A stretch of DNA of 64,000 nt from positions 126,071,259-126,135,258 of the forward strand of contig NC_089582.1 in NCBI RefSeq assembly GCF_019320115.1, in the 5' to 3' direction. The notes beneath the pieces are model-generated. The model saw nothing but the letters and a program-made list of their open reading frames with translations. It ran no database searches and was not told where the DNA came from. Shown one piece after another: positions 9,630 to 20,393 of the stretch (position 1 is the stretch's first letter; every line of letters starts with the position of its first letter). This DNA is from Miscanthus floridulus (lineage: Eukaryota; Streptophyta; Magnoliopsida; Poales; Poaceae). Position numbers and translations under genes: made by a program.

Positions 9630-12600
9630 CCGAATAATGATTACATAGTTAACAATAATCTTACTATCTTTAGGTGCATCAACAATGAGAGCCTCATTGT
9701 GATCGAGCCATACGTAAGCAAGTTCGTCACCCTCTTGAAGGATAGGTAGGGGTACGTTCGCCTCGAATGGAGGCATTTCCTGAGAGCCCCTGTAGTCTTC
9801 TTCGTATGTCACTTCATCAACACCGACAATCTTTCTTTTTCCTTCTAGGACTACTTTTGGCCTTCCTTTTGTCTTGTTGTCCCTTACATAAAAGACTTGT
9901 ATAACATCTCTTGTAAGGACAAAGGGGTCATCTCTGTATGCGGTCTTAGTGAGTTCAACGATAGTGAATCCTTCGCTGTCCGTGTTGATTTCCTCGAGCC
10001 GAACCCACTGGCAGCGAAAAAGAGCTACCTTCAATAGACCATAGGCTAGCTCCCATATATTCTCTATGAAACCATAGTATGTCGCCTGCACATTGCCGTT
10101 TTCATCGTGAGCATCAAAACGAACACCAAAATTTTGGTATGTGCTCTTTTCATCTTGTTTTTTTATGTAAAATGTGAATCCATTGATCTCATACCCTTGG
10201 TACTTAAGATATGTACTCAAAGGTCCCTTGGCTAAGGCATCTAGTTGATTACCCAACTTTAGTCCAAGCAAGCGGCGTCACAACCAGTTGACAAATTCCT
10301 CCTTATATTTTTTTTATCTAGCCAAGCCTGTGACCTGCTCGGATACAGAGTTTGCAGCGATTACCTGTGCGCATCAATGTATGGCATCACACCCTTGGCT
10401 TGCTGGAGAACAGCGAACTGTGCCTATCTGAAACAAATAAGTCATCTACTATAACAGATTTCTCCCTGATCATTCCTTTGCCACGTAGTATTCCCTCATG
10501 ACGAGATTCTAGAACTTTGACCCTTTTGATGTCCTAATAATATGTGCAGAACTCAATGGCCTCCTCCGTTGACCATCCTTTAACCATGCCCCTTCTAGCC
10601 TCAATCTGTTCCTAACATACCTCCTAAAAACATTCATCAATCTTTCGAAAGAGAACATCTGATGCAGGTACATTAGGCCAAGGGCTCAAGATGAATGAGC
10701 AGATGCAATGAAATATCAAAGTAAGTCGACGGGAAATGCATCTCAAGCCTAACGAGAGTTTTAGCTATGTCCCGCTGTAGCTGCTCTAGCATGGACACAT
10801 TAATGACCCTTTTTTAGATCGCATTGAAGAACGAGCAAAGCTTTATGATTGGGGCGTGGACCTTTGGGGGAGGATACCACGTAGGGCAATAGGGAGCAAC
10901 TGAGTCATAATGACATTACAGTCATGGGCCTTCATAGGGCCATAGTTGAACTTGAGTTCTCTCATGTTCACTAGCCTCTTTGGGTTCACACAATAGCCCA
11001 TCGGGACTTTAAGTTCATTGAAGAAAAAAAGAAGCGCACGCTTTTCTTCCTTCTTTAATGCCATGACGCAACCGAAAGTTCGAACTGGCCATTCTCTAGC
11101 TCCACGGGATGCAGCTACTTCCTGATTCCCAAGTGTTGCATGTCTAGGCGTGTGGCTAGTGAATCCTTTGATGTCCCCCCGGTGTCCATCAAGGTGTTAA
11201 GAGTGTTAGCACACACGTTTTTAGTGATGTGCATGGGATCAAGACAGTGGCGTACACTCAGAAATGGCCAGTAAGGTAGTTTCCAGAAAACCGATTTTTT
11301 CTTCCAAACACTTTCATCAGGCGCTGCTACTGCATTGTCCCCCTTCCCAATGACAACCTCCAGTTTATTGAGATCTCAAAGTATCGCAGACCTGTCTCGA
11401 TATTTTAGAGCTAAGTGTTTCTCAATAGTACCATTGAAATCTTTTCTGTTTCTATGATAAGGGTGATCCTTAGGTAGAAACCTACGGTGTCCCATATAAA
11501 CTATCTTTGAGTTATTTGGCAGATTTACCGTATCGGTGTCGTCCAAGCACTCGACACATCCAGTATAGCCTTTTGTCTTCTCTCTGGACAACGAACCTCG
11601 ACCTGGCAGGTTGGTGATTGTAGCGATAAATACTCCCTTGATCATGACATGTTCCTTTTTGTACTCATCCCAAACATCCGGCACACCATTTTCAAACATC
11701 TCCACTAGTTCATCAATCACTGGTTCCAGAAACACATCGATGTGATTCCTAGGTTGTCTTGGCCCTTGGATCAGTAGTGGCATCTGGATGTACGATCGCT
11801 TCATACAGACCCAAGGTGGAAGGTTGTATATACAGAGCGTCACTGGCCAAGTGCTATGATTGCTTGTAACCTGGTCGAAAGGATTCATCTTATCTATGCT
11901 CAAAGCAAACCAAAGGTGCCTTACCTATCCACCGATGTCCTTATAGAACATAGTATTGACAGTCCTCCAGTCATGCCCATCGGCGGGGTGCCTCATCATT
12001 GTATTTTTCTTATGCTCTTCGCCATGCCAGCGCAACAGCTTGGCTGACTTTGCACATGCAAACAGCCTATGCACCCAGAGAGCTATAGGGAAATACCAAA
12101 CGACCTTTACGGGACCTCCTCTGGTCTTGGTACCCTCATCTGACGACCCTTTCTTGTACCGTGGAGCTTCACACTTGGGGCACTTGTCCAAGTCTTCGTA
12201 TTTTTCTCCACGGTATAATATGCAATCATTAGAACACACGTGGATTTTTTCAACCTCGAGGTTGATGGGGCAGATCATTTGCTTGGCCAAGTATGTCTTT
12301 TTTGGTAACTCATTTTTTCTGTGAGCATTTTCCTTATTATACCTAACAACTGATCGAAGCTTTATCGCTCAATCCGTTTGTCGATTTGAACTATAACAGC
12401 ATGATGTCGGCTTTCAGTTTGCTCATTGGACAATTCCTATACAATGGTGTTTTGTCATATTGTCTTATTTTCTCTAGCTTTCTCAGTTGTCTTTCACTAG
12501 GACATCCGGTCTCTATATTATATAGCAGCTGAGAAATGCCGTCGTTATCCTCGGTGTCGTCAGCTAGCGTGTTCCTAAACACATTATTAACTGTGGACAT

Positions 12601-12980
12601 AGGTTCCGTGTTGACACCAGGTTCCTCGTCACCATCATGGATGGCTACGTCAGGCATGTCCACATCATTATCGTTTTCCTACAGAACATTCACACCAACC
12701 TCACCATGCATAGTCCATATTGTATAATTTGGCATGAACCCCCTGGTAATCAAGTGCGATCGTATAGACTCAATTTTAAGATAGTTCTTTTGATTCTTGC
12801 AATCTTTGCATGGGCAGAAGACAGGGTTCTCATTCCCAGCATGAGCTTTGGCATCGGTGATAAACTAGCTGATGCCATGCATATACCGCTTGTCCGTTCA
12901 GGACAGATGCATCCACTCTCGATCCATCTCTGCATAAAAAATACTGAGATAGTAATTACAAAGAATCAATAAGAAATCGA
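9630..12980 (-). pseudogene. TNP2-type CACTA transposase, broken by stops and frameshifts
   Basis: In protein order the minus strand shows a transposase-associated N-terminal domain remnant (about 12940-12700, ending FMPNYTIWTMHGE), and an acidic linker (12663-12391). Next come the cysteine-rich start of the TNP2 core (12290-11925: CSNDCILYRGEKYEDLDKCP, LLRWH, MMRHPADGHDW) and SIDKMNPF with a probable first catalytic Asp (about 11895). Then follow PVTLCIYNLPPWVCMKR, GYTGCVECLDDTD, CLDPMHITKN with the second Asp (about 11240), and HDCNVIMTQLLPIALRGILP (about 10925-10870). A DUF4218-like part (LEQLQRDIAKTLVRLEMHFP, about 10800-10720) and a DUF4216-like C-terminus (about 10230-9640) complete the order. 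There is at least one in-frame TAG (about 11926) plus several frameshifts, so it is not functional as read. In life it would cut and paste the element by binding terminal repeats. Confidence 0.9.
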
Positions 12981-13560
12981 GCTTCATGAACAACAATTGT
13001 AGCTCGAAAGTACCATTTTTAAAAAATATTATTGTACACTAATTATTAGAAAATTGAAATTGGTAGCCCCAGCTCTGTAAATTAAAAATCGTAGTAAAAA
13101 ACAATTATTGCATAATAATAAAGAACAACTATTCTACTCTACTTCTAAGAACTAATTATAGCATCACATACTAATAATGATGATCTTGACCACCATGGAA
13201 TAATTAGCTAGGAATTTAAATGTGTTCATAGACACCAACCTTTTGGATGATGGATTCATCCAATTTGAGCCTTGCACAAATGTCCAATTGAAAAAGTGCT
13301 CTCTAGAATGGAGAAAGAATTAGAATGAGAATCAAGCACTGTAGCCATCAAAACGAAGCTAATTAAGCAACAAAATCAAAGGAGTAGATATTTGTTACTA
13401 ACCTTAAAGCAAAAAGATTAAGCCATTCTTCAAAATCCAAGTGCTTGCTTCATGGTGAAAAGCAGCCGCAACAATAGAGGGAAAGGCCCAAACACGCGTC
13501 TTTGTTCTCGGGATGAAAGAGAGGAGGAAGAAGAGGACGGTTGCAGCCTTTTTGTGATGT
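12980..13560. other. AT-rich leader of the CACTA-A transposase unit
   Basis: Between the terminal array and the first TNP2 coding remnants. AT-rich with scattered minus-strand polypyrimidine tracts; probably 5' UTR and intron. No coding frame recognised. Confidence 0.4.
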
Positions 13561-13837
13561 AGGTTTATCATTATCGGTTCTTGGCTAGAACTGACAGTGA
13601 TAGATCCCAATCACTGTCGGCTCTTTGCTTGAACCGGCAGTGATAAGTGACCGCCAAAACACTGCCGGTTCAAGTCACAAATCGATAGTGATGTGGTCTT
13701 TCACTGTCGGTTTTAGCCCAGGTCTAATCATTTTCTCATTTTCAAGCGATCATAACCGACAATGAAGATATATCACTGCCGATTTTTATAAATCCAATAA
13801 TGACGAGGCCACAGTGATTTTTAAATCTGTAGTAGTG
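13560..13837 (-). repeat. Terminal inverted repeat and subterminal array of CACTA-A (right end)
   Basis: From the terminus inward on the minus strand: CACTACTACAGAT, then several inverted units of CACTGTCGGTT/AACCGACAGTGA type between 13565 and 13812, for example AATCACTGTCGGCTC...GAACCGGCAGTGAT. In En/Spm elements such subterminal repeats bind the element-encoded DNA-binding protein and are required for excision. Confidence 0.85.
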
Positions 13838-15086
13838 CAGCCTGATACGACTGATGACGTACAGCTCTCCCGACGATCCTTTACTTCACGAGCACGGGGT
13901 TAGCAAACAAAGAGAATCTCTCTCACTAGCTAGCTCTCTCTCTCCCCTGTTGGTCCCTTCCTACTGTAGTAGCCCTAGCAATAATATGTAGGCTACTAAT
14001 TAGCTAGCTGCTCCTGCTGCCGCCGCCGCCATCTATCTCTGTTAATCCGGCCGTCCTTTCGCTCTCTAGCCCTCATATTCCTACCACCCACTCACGCCCA
14101 GTGGCGTCTAGCTAGCTAGCAGTAGCTTGGACGACGACGACGAGTAGTTCTCGTACGTGTGTACTAACGCATACGGCCGCCGGTCCATGGGCATACGGCC
14201 GCCGGTCCATGGATGGAGCCGCGCGCGTGAGTGGAGGTGGGTGGCGCCGTGGACGCCACTAGCTACTAGCTAGCTAGCACATCAGGTAGCGCTAGCGACG
14301 CCGGAGCAACCCGTCCCCGTCCCCGTCCCCATCCACACGGTTTTGACCGGACCGCCAGCCCATAGATCGACCCATGGCGTCCGGATCCCCAAATTCGAAT
14401 CGTCCACGGCGCCACGATGCGGCGATCGATATGATCGCCGATCGGCCTCGGTCTCATTCTCATGCACGCGCGCACCCCGCCCACACACACACCTCACTCC
14501 GATCCGTCATTCGTTTGTCTGGGAATATATTGTGTACAAATATGTGCGCGGGCGACTTCGTCGGTCCGCGGCGACGACGACCTCACTTTCGGCGCCGGCC
14601 TCCGTATGTCGCGTCGCCTACTGCCCGGCGCGGCCGCGCTCGATCCTTTTCTTCCGAGCAAAGACGGCACATGCTGTCTGCAGGGTCTCCGGTCGGTCTC
14701 CCTACCTAATCTACTAGGCTCTCTTACGGACGTGAGCGGCGTGTGCCCCGCGCGCGCAACGCGCAAGTCAAGGGGTCAGGTGGCGTCTGTCTGCTGGTGG
14801 ACTGGTTCCACAAAACGGACGGCTCCTGCGTGCAGAGCGGCGGCCGGGCGACGACGATGAGATAAGGGTTACTCGTACGTGGCGTGCGTGTCAACGGCGG
14901 ATCGAACGAAGGGGCGCTGAAATTAACTACGCGCGCGATAGCTAGCAGCAGCCTAGCACAATGCAAGGTAGTGCGCTCCTGTCGCCATCGGGACCGATCG
15001 ACCATCCCGTTCAGCATCACCATCACGGCGGCATCACCACACAAAACGATGAACTGGTGGCGGCTAGGAGTAGCTCATAGTAGGTA
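13838..15086. other. Intergenic GC-rich DNA, no gene supported
   Basis: Many CpG and GCTAGC tetranucleotide-rich stretches with several overlapping open frames on both strands, as expected of GC-rich DNA. None has a recognisable domain. A perfect tandem pair of GCATACGGCCGCCGGTCCAT-type 22-mers lies at about 14169-14212. It could be a promoter or CpG-rich leader, but no coding sequence follows in either direction. Confidence 0.4.
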
Positions 15087-15149
15087 CTCCCTCCACGTTA
15101 GTCGTCATGATATACGTGTCGATCACTACTACAAAAAAAAAACGTTTGT

Positions 15150-15425
15150 AGGAATGGGACACTTTTTTTTATAGGGGTGACGGGTGATGGAGCCGCCTCT
15201 ACAGTGGGCGTGCTCGGAACCTACGAGACCAGCCGCTCCTACAAATAAAACAGTAGGGACGGTTGGTGATACGATCCGCCCCTACAAATGAAACAGTAGG
15301 GGCGGCTGGTGATACGAGCCGCCCCTACAAATGAGTCGATTTGCAGGGGCGGCTTACTCGCCAGCCGCCCCCGGTGTTACGATTTGTAGGAGCGGCTCAA
15401 TCACCAGTCGCCCCTACAAATGCTG
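15150..15425. repeat. Subterminal palindrome array, left end of CACTA-B
   Basis: Tandem inverted units of GTAGGGGCGGCTGGTGATAC/GAGCCGCCCCTACAAAT, several copies between about 15170 and 15420. The matching right-end array is at 17300-17595. The motif differs from those of CACTA-A and CACTA-C, so this is a different family. Confidence 0.85.
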
Positions 15426-15427
15426 CC

Positions 15428-15560
15428 GCCGAAACCCGCAGGCTCCAAACCTGGGCTTGGGCCTCACTTTTGCTTGTAGGCCACTGAAATCCGCAGGCTC
15501 CAAACCTGGGCTTGGGCCTCACTTTCGCTTGTAGGCCACTGAAACCCGCAGGCCTATTAA
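15428..15560. repeat. Tandem duplication of about 60 bp in CACTA-B
   Basis: The block from CGCAGGCTCCAAACCTGGGC to GCTTGTAGGCCACTGAAA occurs twice in succession (about 15435-15490 and 15493-15550) with one or two differences, plus the start of a third copy. Confidence 0.8.
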
Positions 15561-15659
15561 GGATGTCAATGATCTAAGCCCTTGGTCTAAATCCAACGAC
15601 CAAAGTTCGTCCCTCCAGGAACAAAACCGTCGGACTTCCCAAACCCTAACCAGATTTTC

Positions 15660-17100
15660 CTATTCTATCTATGTCACCCTTTTTCCTCCCTTTCCCACCT
15701 TCTTCTTCCTCCTCCTTGTCCCCGACGGCGTGCTTCCTACTGCCGTCGTCGACGAGCTGCTCATCCGCAGCATGACTCCGCATCCTGGGTGCCTCGTCCT
15801 ACCTCCGGCGGTTGCTTCTCCCTGAATCTCGATGTCCGCCATCCGCCACGCCGCCTCTGCTAGCACGCAGGCCTCTGCCGCACCACGCGGCTTCCAGACG
15901 CCTCGCTCGTCCATCCTCTCCACCTCCCTCCACGGGCGAAAGTTCGACCTCGCTCCGTCGAGCTCCGTTCGCTGTTCCAGGTGAGCCTACGCGCCACCTC
16001 CTCGTCCGGCCGAGTCCTTGTAGATTTTAGGCGTGCGCCCCTCCGCCGGCGGGCTGTGCTGTGCGGACGCGGTTCGCGGATCCGGCGGCCGGATCTGCGC
16101 CGTTCTCACCGCCGGCATGTTCCCTCTCCTCGCGGCTGGGCGCACACCCCCTACTCCACTACCTACTTTTCCTAGGCCGTGTGGAGTGGAGTGGAGACCA
16201 GGGTTGGCCTTGGCTCTCCGCTGGCCGCTTAGATCCTCCCCGTCCTGACCTCTTTTACTCCTCTTGCTGCAGATCTGCTGGAGCGCCAGCAAGGCGGCCT
16301 CGCCATCCCTCCAAAGTCTGGAGCAGCAAGGTAAGGCCTGCCCGTACCAATGGCGGCGGCACGCGTGGCGCCCCTAGGCAGCAGATCTAGGTCGGCCACG
16401 CCCCCCCCCCCCCCCCCGACGGTGGATCCAGGGCGGGCGCGCTCCCTGACGATGAATCTAAGGCGGGCCTGTCATCCGGCGATGGATCTAGGGTGGTGAT
16501 GTCCCCTATCGGTGGATCGAGGGCGGGTGTGCTCCCCAACGGCAGATCCTGGGAGAGCCCATCCTCCAAGCAGCAGATCTTGGGTGGTGGCGTCCCCGGT
16601 GGTGGATTGAGGGCTGGCGTGACCGGATCTGAATCTGATGCGAGCGGGCGGAGATCTAATGTGGTCGGATCCTTGGGTGCTTCCTCAAGCAGTCAACGCC
16701 CCTTCATCGGTGCTAGGCCGCAGCACATGGTGGAGTGGCGTCGGGCCAAATCCTAGCGCAGCCATGCCGGTCCGTCTTCGTCGGTGCTTCAGCTCATCTC
16801 CGAGGTGGTGGCGGTAAGTGCTGTCCGGTCCTCTCTTTTTTCACATTTTCTTTAATAGATTTGTCTCCCATATAAATGAGTTAGCTTCTTATTCAAGTCG
16901 GCATCTACTTTCGTTTAAATTTGCAACAATAACATATCGTTAGATCGTTGTGTCTTCATTTCTCATAACTGGTGGTTTTTATTTGCAACCCATCATCCTA
17001 ACTTCTGATTTCTCGCTCACTCATGTGCAGGAAACAAGAACAACGGAAAAGCTATCGGAATTGATGAACTTAGCTATTTTATGATTTTGGTATGCTCTTG
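15660..17100 (+). other. Probable spliced transcription unit inside CACTA-B (captured or non-coding)
   Basis: The plus strand has a pyrimidine-rich leader (15660-15720) followed by well-formed splice signals: CCAG|GTGAGC (donor 15981), CTTGCTGCAG| (exon from 16273), CAAG|GTAAGG (donor 16331), GCG|GTAAGT (donor 16814), and a polypyrimidine-poor GTGCAG| acceptor (exon from 17031). A GC-rich stretch before 16820 changes to AT-rich intron-like DNA afterwards. No open frame carries a recognisable domain, so this looks like captured gene DNA or a non-coding transcript. Expression is inference. Confidence 0.4.
16390..16640. repeat. Minisatellite of about 45-50 bp in CACTA-B
   Basis: Imperfect repeats of a GGTGGATCNAGGGCGGG-type unit occur at about 16422, 16450, 16481, 16512 and 16590, preceded by a run of C (about 16401-16418). 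The minus strand reads as repeating ALDPPSG/TLDPSPD units, but this is a by-product of the repeat rather than evidence for a protein. Confidence 0.6.
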
Positions 17101-17299
17101 AGTTTTTTTGTATGATTTTGATAAGCTCCCACTGCAACGTGGTGTGTATTGATGCTGTGAAACTTGTTAAATTTGGTTAATCTGAATATGATAATGGATG
17201 TAATGATATTGGGTTGTGCATATGCTCAGATTTGAACTATATATATACACACACGGGTCGAATTTGAATTGTACATTTGAAAAAAAAAATTACGAAAAA

Positions 17300-17605
17300 A
17301 TGTACTGTAGGGGTGGTTCTAGAGTGAACCACCTCTACAAACAGGTATTATAGGGGTGGCTGGTACTACATCTGCCCCTACAAATAAATTTTGTAGAGGC
17401 GGCTGGTGTTACCCGCCGTCCGTACAAATCATTTTGTAGGGGCAGCTGATAACACCAGCCGCCTCTACAAATCGATTTGTAAGGGCGGTCTGAAAACCGT
17501 CCCTACAAATACATAATTTGTAGAGACGATTGGGTAGGGGCGGCTGAGCAAACCGCCCCTACAAAGCCTCTAGAGCCGCCCCTACAAAGCTATTGTGTAG
17601 TAGTG
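17300..17605. repeat. Subterminal palindrome array and TIR, right end of CACTA-B
   Basis: Inverted units of GTAGGGGCGGCTGGT and ACCGCCCCTACAAA up to the terminal TAGTAGTG at 17605, mirroring the left array. Confidence 0.85.
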
Positions 17606-18179
17606 GATAACTCTGACTCGATTTATAGAAAATATGTGCAACATTTCTATCTCCAAATAAATTTATTAAAAACTAGATTCAAATATCTATTAATAATACT
17701 AATTATGTATCATAAATATTAATATTTTTTAATATATATTTAGTCAAAGTTATTTAAACGAAAACGATAGATATTTAGGGACGGATGAGTACCTACTGGT
17801 GCTTATCACCTCGTCGCGGATCGGATTACACTAACCATCAGCCATGCATGGACAAAAAACATGGCACCATCAACCATACATACAGATGCTTTTACTGGTG
17901 CTGGTGCGGTACGGTGCTGCCTCATCAGTCGTCAGAACGACGCGCGCGCTCGGTCTCTACCTATCGATCGATCGTGTCCCTTCTTCGTCTCCACGCACCA
18001 CGGAACTTTCAGAGCGGGCAAAACGGCCGGTCGGCGCGCCTGTTTTCGTACGAAGTCGTGGTAGTGGAGACTGCATTGAGATGGCCCTTGATAGCTTTGC
18101 ACTGAGAGTCCCCGGCCGACACGTCCCAGGTTGGCCGGACGGGGCAGGCCGGGCGGCGCGGCACGGCCTGTTTCGGCGC

Positions 18180-18436
18180 GCCTGTTCGGCTCGGCTTATT
18201 GATAGTATAGGACCGGACCGTGGATTGCAAGAACGACGTTTGAGGGGTATAGGTTGAAGTTTCTAGGGTGTGTGTAGTGGTGTAAATATGTTGTGTTGAG
18301 TACAGATACTATAACTTGTACATTAGGAGTTTAGGCTTAAAAAAAAGACCATGGATTATAAGCTATAATAATATCTTTTTCTCATACAAAACCAATCAAA
18401 TCAGTTAATAGTAAATAATTCATCAAATGAACAGGC
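18180..18436. mobile_element. hAT-like MITE with GCCTGTTC ends
   Basis: It begins GCCTGTTCGGCTCGGCTTATT and ends AATCAGTTAATAGTAAATAAT...GAACAGGC, giving 8-bp inverted ends. The AACCAATCAAATCAG/TAATA interior is shared in type with the elements near 23113 and 63191. The intervening 17790-18179 is ordinary intergenic DNA with no supported gene. Confidence 0.55.
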
Positions 18437-19877
18437 TGCTGGCCGCCAATCCCATCATTGCATTGTGGCCTCGACCGCCTTCGCGTCGCGTCGTGCGTGC
18501 GTACCTACGCGTACGTGCGTGCTGCCTGCCTGCCGCTCTGCAGACGACGACGGGGTGCGTGCATGCGTTTGCAGCGCGGATTCTCTCGTGTTGGTTTCCG
18601 GCTTGTCCGCGAGCCCGGTGGTTTTATTCCGGCCGGCCCGGCGCCTTGCTGCTCGCCCCTGCCTTGCCTTACCTACTAGGAGGACGGACGAGGATCGGGG
18701 CGCGCCTGATTGCCTTGTCGGCTGCCTCTCCGGGCACTGCAAGCACTTGCAGTAGCACCCCCCTCTGAGTCTCTGACCCTCTCTCTCTCTCTCCTCTCCT
18801 AGTGGAACAAATGATTCCCGGTTGGTGGTAATCGATCGTCTCGGGATGCTACACAGCACAGGAGCGCCATGCATCTATTTCCTTCCACGGCTCAATTTCT
18901 CGCTCTGCGACGACGCTATAGCTCATTCTAGCTTTGAATCTAGACATGTGTCCACTTTCAGAGCTAGAATTGTATGTTTTTTTTTTTTTTTGCACAGAGG
19001 GAGTAAGCACAATAGAGAACAGACTCGTGTTCTTTTCTATTTTGTCCATGAGAGACACAAGACTAAACTATTGAGAAGTTTGCATTGCTTTTAGTCTATA
19101 GTCTTGCTGCTCTCTGAGACATGCATGAGGCAGCAGCAGCGGTCAAACTATCTAGCAAAGAGGAGCAGGAGCTGGCCTGGATGGATATAGTGGCAAAAAC
19201 GGCCGCCGTACGTACGTCAAAGATACCTTCGTGTCGGTTACAGGCTTGCATTTGTGTACGTGCATTCATACTGGGATTGGGATTGGACTGAGATACGGTC
19301 GGATTTGGATACATTTTATTACTCCAAGTCTCCCAAGTATGGATCATAACAAAGACCATTTGACGACTTACATAGATGGTTACTTAAATGAATGGCACGA
19401 CCTTAGCACGATACTAATACTATTAGATCGATATGACACTAATATATACACTACCTGATTAGGCACTATATATATGGCCTAGCCGTGCTGGGCGGGGCTG
19501 CCGCACGTCGTGTTGCACTCACGGTCCAGGCACGGCCATATGGCCTCTTACTCGTGCCATGCCGGCCTAATGGACATGGCGGTCTAGCGGGTCTGTGCCA
19601 TACTGGGACAGACGGTCACGCTCGGATCGTCGTCACCGTGCGTCCCCACGCCCGCCCGCATCCTCGCCACAGCATGTGCCCCTACGCCGTTGCCCCTGCC
19701 ATGCCTTTGCGCATGTCTGTGTGTCGCCGCCACCACGGCTCGAGTGTCTACCCCGTGCTTAGGCCGTCACTGCACGCGAGGGAGAGGGAATCGGCGGCCT
19801 GTGGTGCGGCGACCGGTGGCTTGGGGAGCATGGAAGGCGCGACTGTCGGCTGGAGGCTGAGGCCGATGGGGTGGCAA
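18437..19877. other. Intergenic, GC-rich then AT-rich; no gene supported
   Basis: 18440-18780 is CpG-rich with overlapping open frames on both strands that have no recognisable content. A CT microsatellite lies at about 18776-18795 and a T run at 18977-18991. 19480-19870 is again GC-rich with an open frame of 180 codons, but its composition (Arg/His/Pro/Gly-rich) looks like GC-driven noise. Confidence 0.4.
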
Positions 19878-20393
19878 CAGTGGTGGAGCCAGGAATTGAA
19901 TTATACATTGGGGGGACTAGCTACAAAGATCCAATTTATAGAAATTGAGCATAGCTTACAACTGGTTATGTTTCCTCGTGGTGATTGTCTGGGTCAATTC
20001 ATTGACTTGGCTTGCATTTTCTTATAGATGTATTCAAGGACTAGGATTTAAGGAGCTATTCTTTCAGTGCTAGGCAACATGCCCGTTGACACCAAGGCTC
20101 TATGATGATTTCATAAATCTTAAGATATAGCGGTCCAGTTTTTCGGATGTGCTTATAGGGAGGACTTTATTATCTAGTGTCTCTTGAATGTGTTCATATA
20201 AGTGATTTTGTATAGTAGTGGTTTGTATGATTTTATTATATAGAAAATATTAATAGGTACATATGACAAGAATTTTGTTATATTCTCTCTTTTAATATAA
20301 ATAAAAATTATAAAGTTATACTAGTAATTTTTTTGGGTGTGATATGTTAGGGGGGGCATTGGCCCCTACAAGCCCCCCTTGGCTCCGCCACTG
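19878..20393. mobile_element. hAT-type MITE, 516 bp, with 8-bp TSD
   Basis: The ends CAGTGGTGGAGCCAGG (19878) and CTTGGCTCCGCCACTG (ending 20393) form inverted repeats matching at 14 of 16 positions. The flanks are GGTGGCAA (19870-19877) and GGTGGCAG (20394-20401), an 8-bp duplication with one mismatch, as expected of hAT transposition. The interior is AT-rich and non-coding. Confidence 0.85.

Larger units (their letters stand above)
1..13837 (-). mobile_element. CACTA-A: large decayed CACTA (En/Spm) DNA transposon, left end outside window
   Basis: The right terminus is seen directly: at 13831-13837 the plus strand reads AGTAGTG, so the element begins on the minus strand with CACTACTACAGAT. 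Going inward there is an array of ATCACTGTCGGTT-type palindromes, then a TNP2 transposase pseudogene, an unrecognised gene, and the remains of the second CACTA gene running off the left edge. All coding runs on the minus strand, in the order of CACTA-C at 33.9-44.5 kb. The flanking 3 bp is CAG (13838-13840), but the partner TSD and left TIR are not in the window. Treating everything from 1 to 13837 as one element is inference; nested elements inside it cannot be excluded. Confidence 0.75.
15124..17605. mobile_element. CACTA-B: complete non-autonomous CACTA element with TSD
   Basis: The left end CACTACTACAAA begins at 15124. The right end ...TTGTGTAGTAGTG finishes at 17605, giving terminal inverted repeats of about 12 bp. 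A 3-bp target duplication GAT is present at 15121-15123 and 17606-17608. Both ends carry arrays of a GTAGGGGCGGCTGGT/ACCAGCCGCCCCTAC palindrome. There is no transposase, so movement would depend on an enzyme encoded elsewhere. Confidence 0.93.
15087..17789. mobile_element. Stowaway-like MITE, split by CACTA-B
   Basis: The left end CTCCCTCCACGTTAG starts at 15087 after TA (15085-15086). The right end GGGACGGATGAG finishes at 17789 and is followed by TA (17790-17791). The TA duplication and CTCCCTCC-type ends are characteristic of Stowaway (Tc1/mariner-derived) MITEs. Without the 2482-bp CACTA-B insertion and its 3-bp TSD copy, the MITE would be about 220 bp, a normal size. Confidence 0.75.

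Noticed and set aside
14266..15174. Several overlapping open frames of 90-132 codons in GC-rich DNA
   Set aside because: They overlap on both strands, have skewed Arg/Pro/Ala composition and no domain; typical of GC-rich DNA with few stop codons.
15669..16756. Open frames inside CACTA-B, including a repetitive ALDPPSG-type peptide
   Set aside because: The peptide repeats follow from a DNA minisatellite, frames overlap heavily, and splice signals cut through them.
19485..20027. 180-codon open frame
   Set aside because: Its second half is the hAT MITE and its first half is GC-rich noise without any domain.
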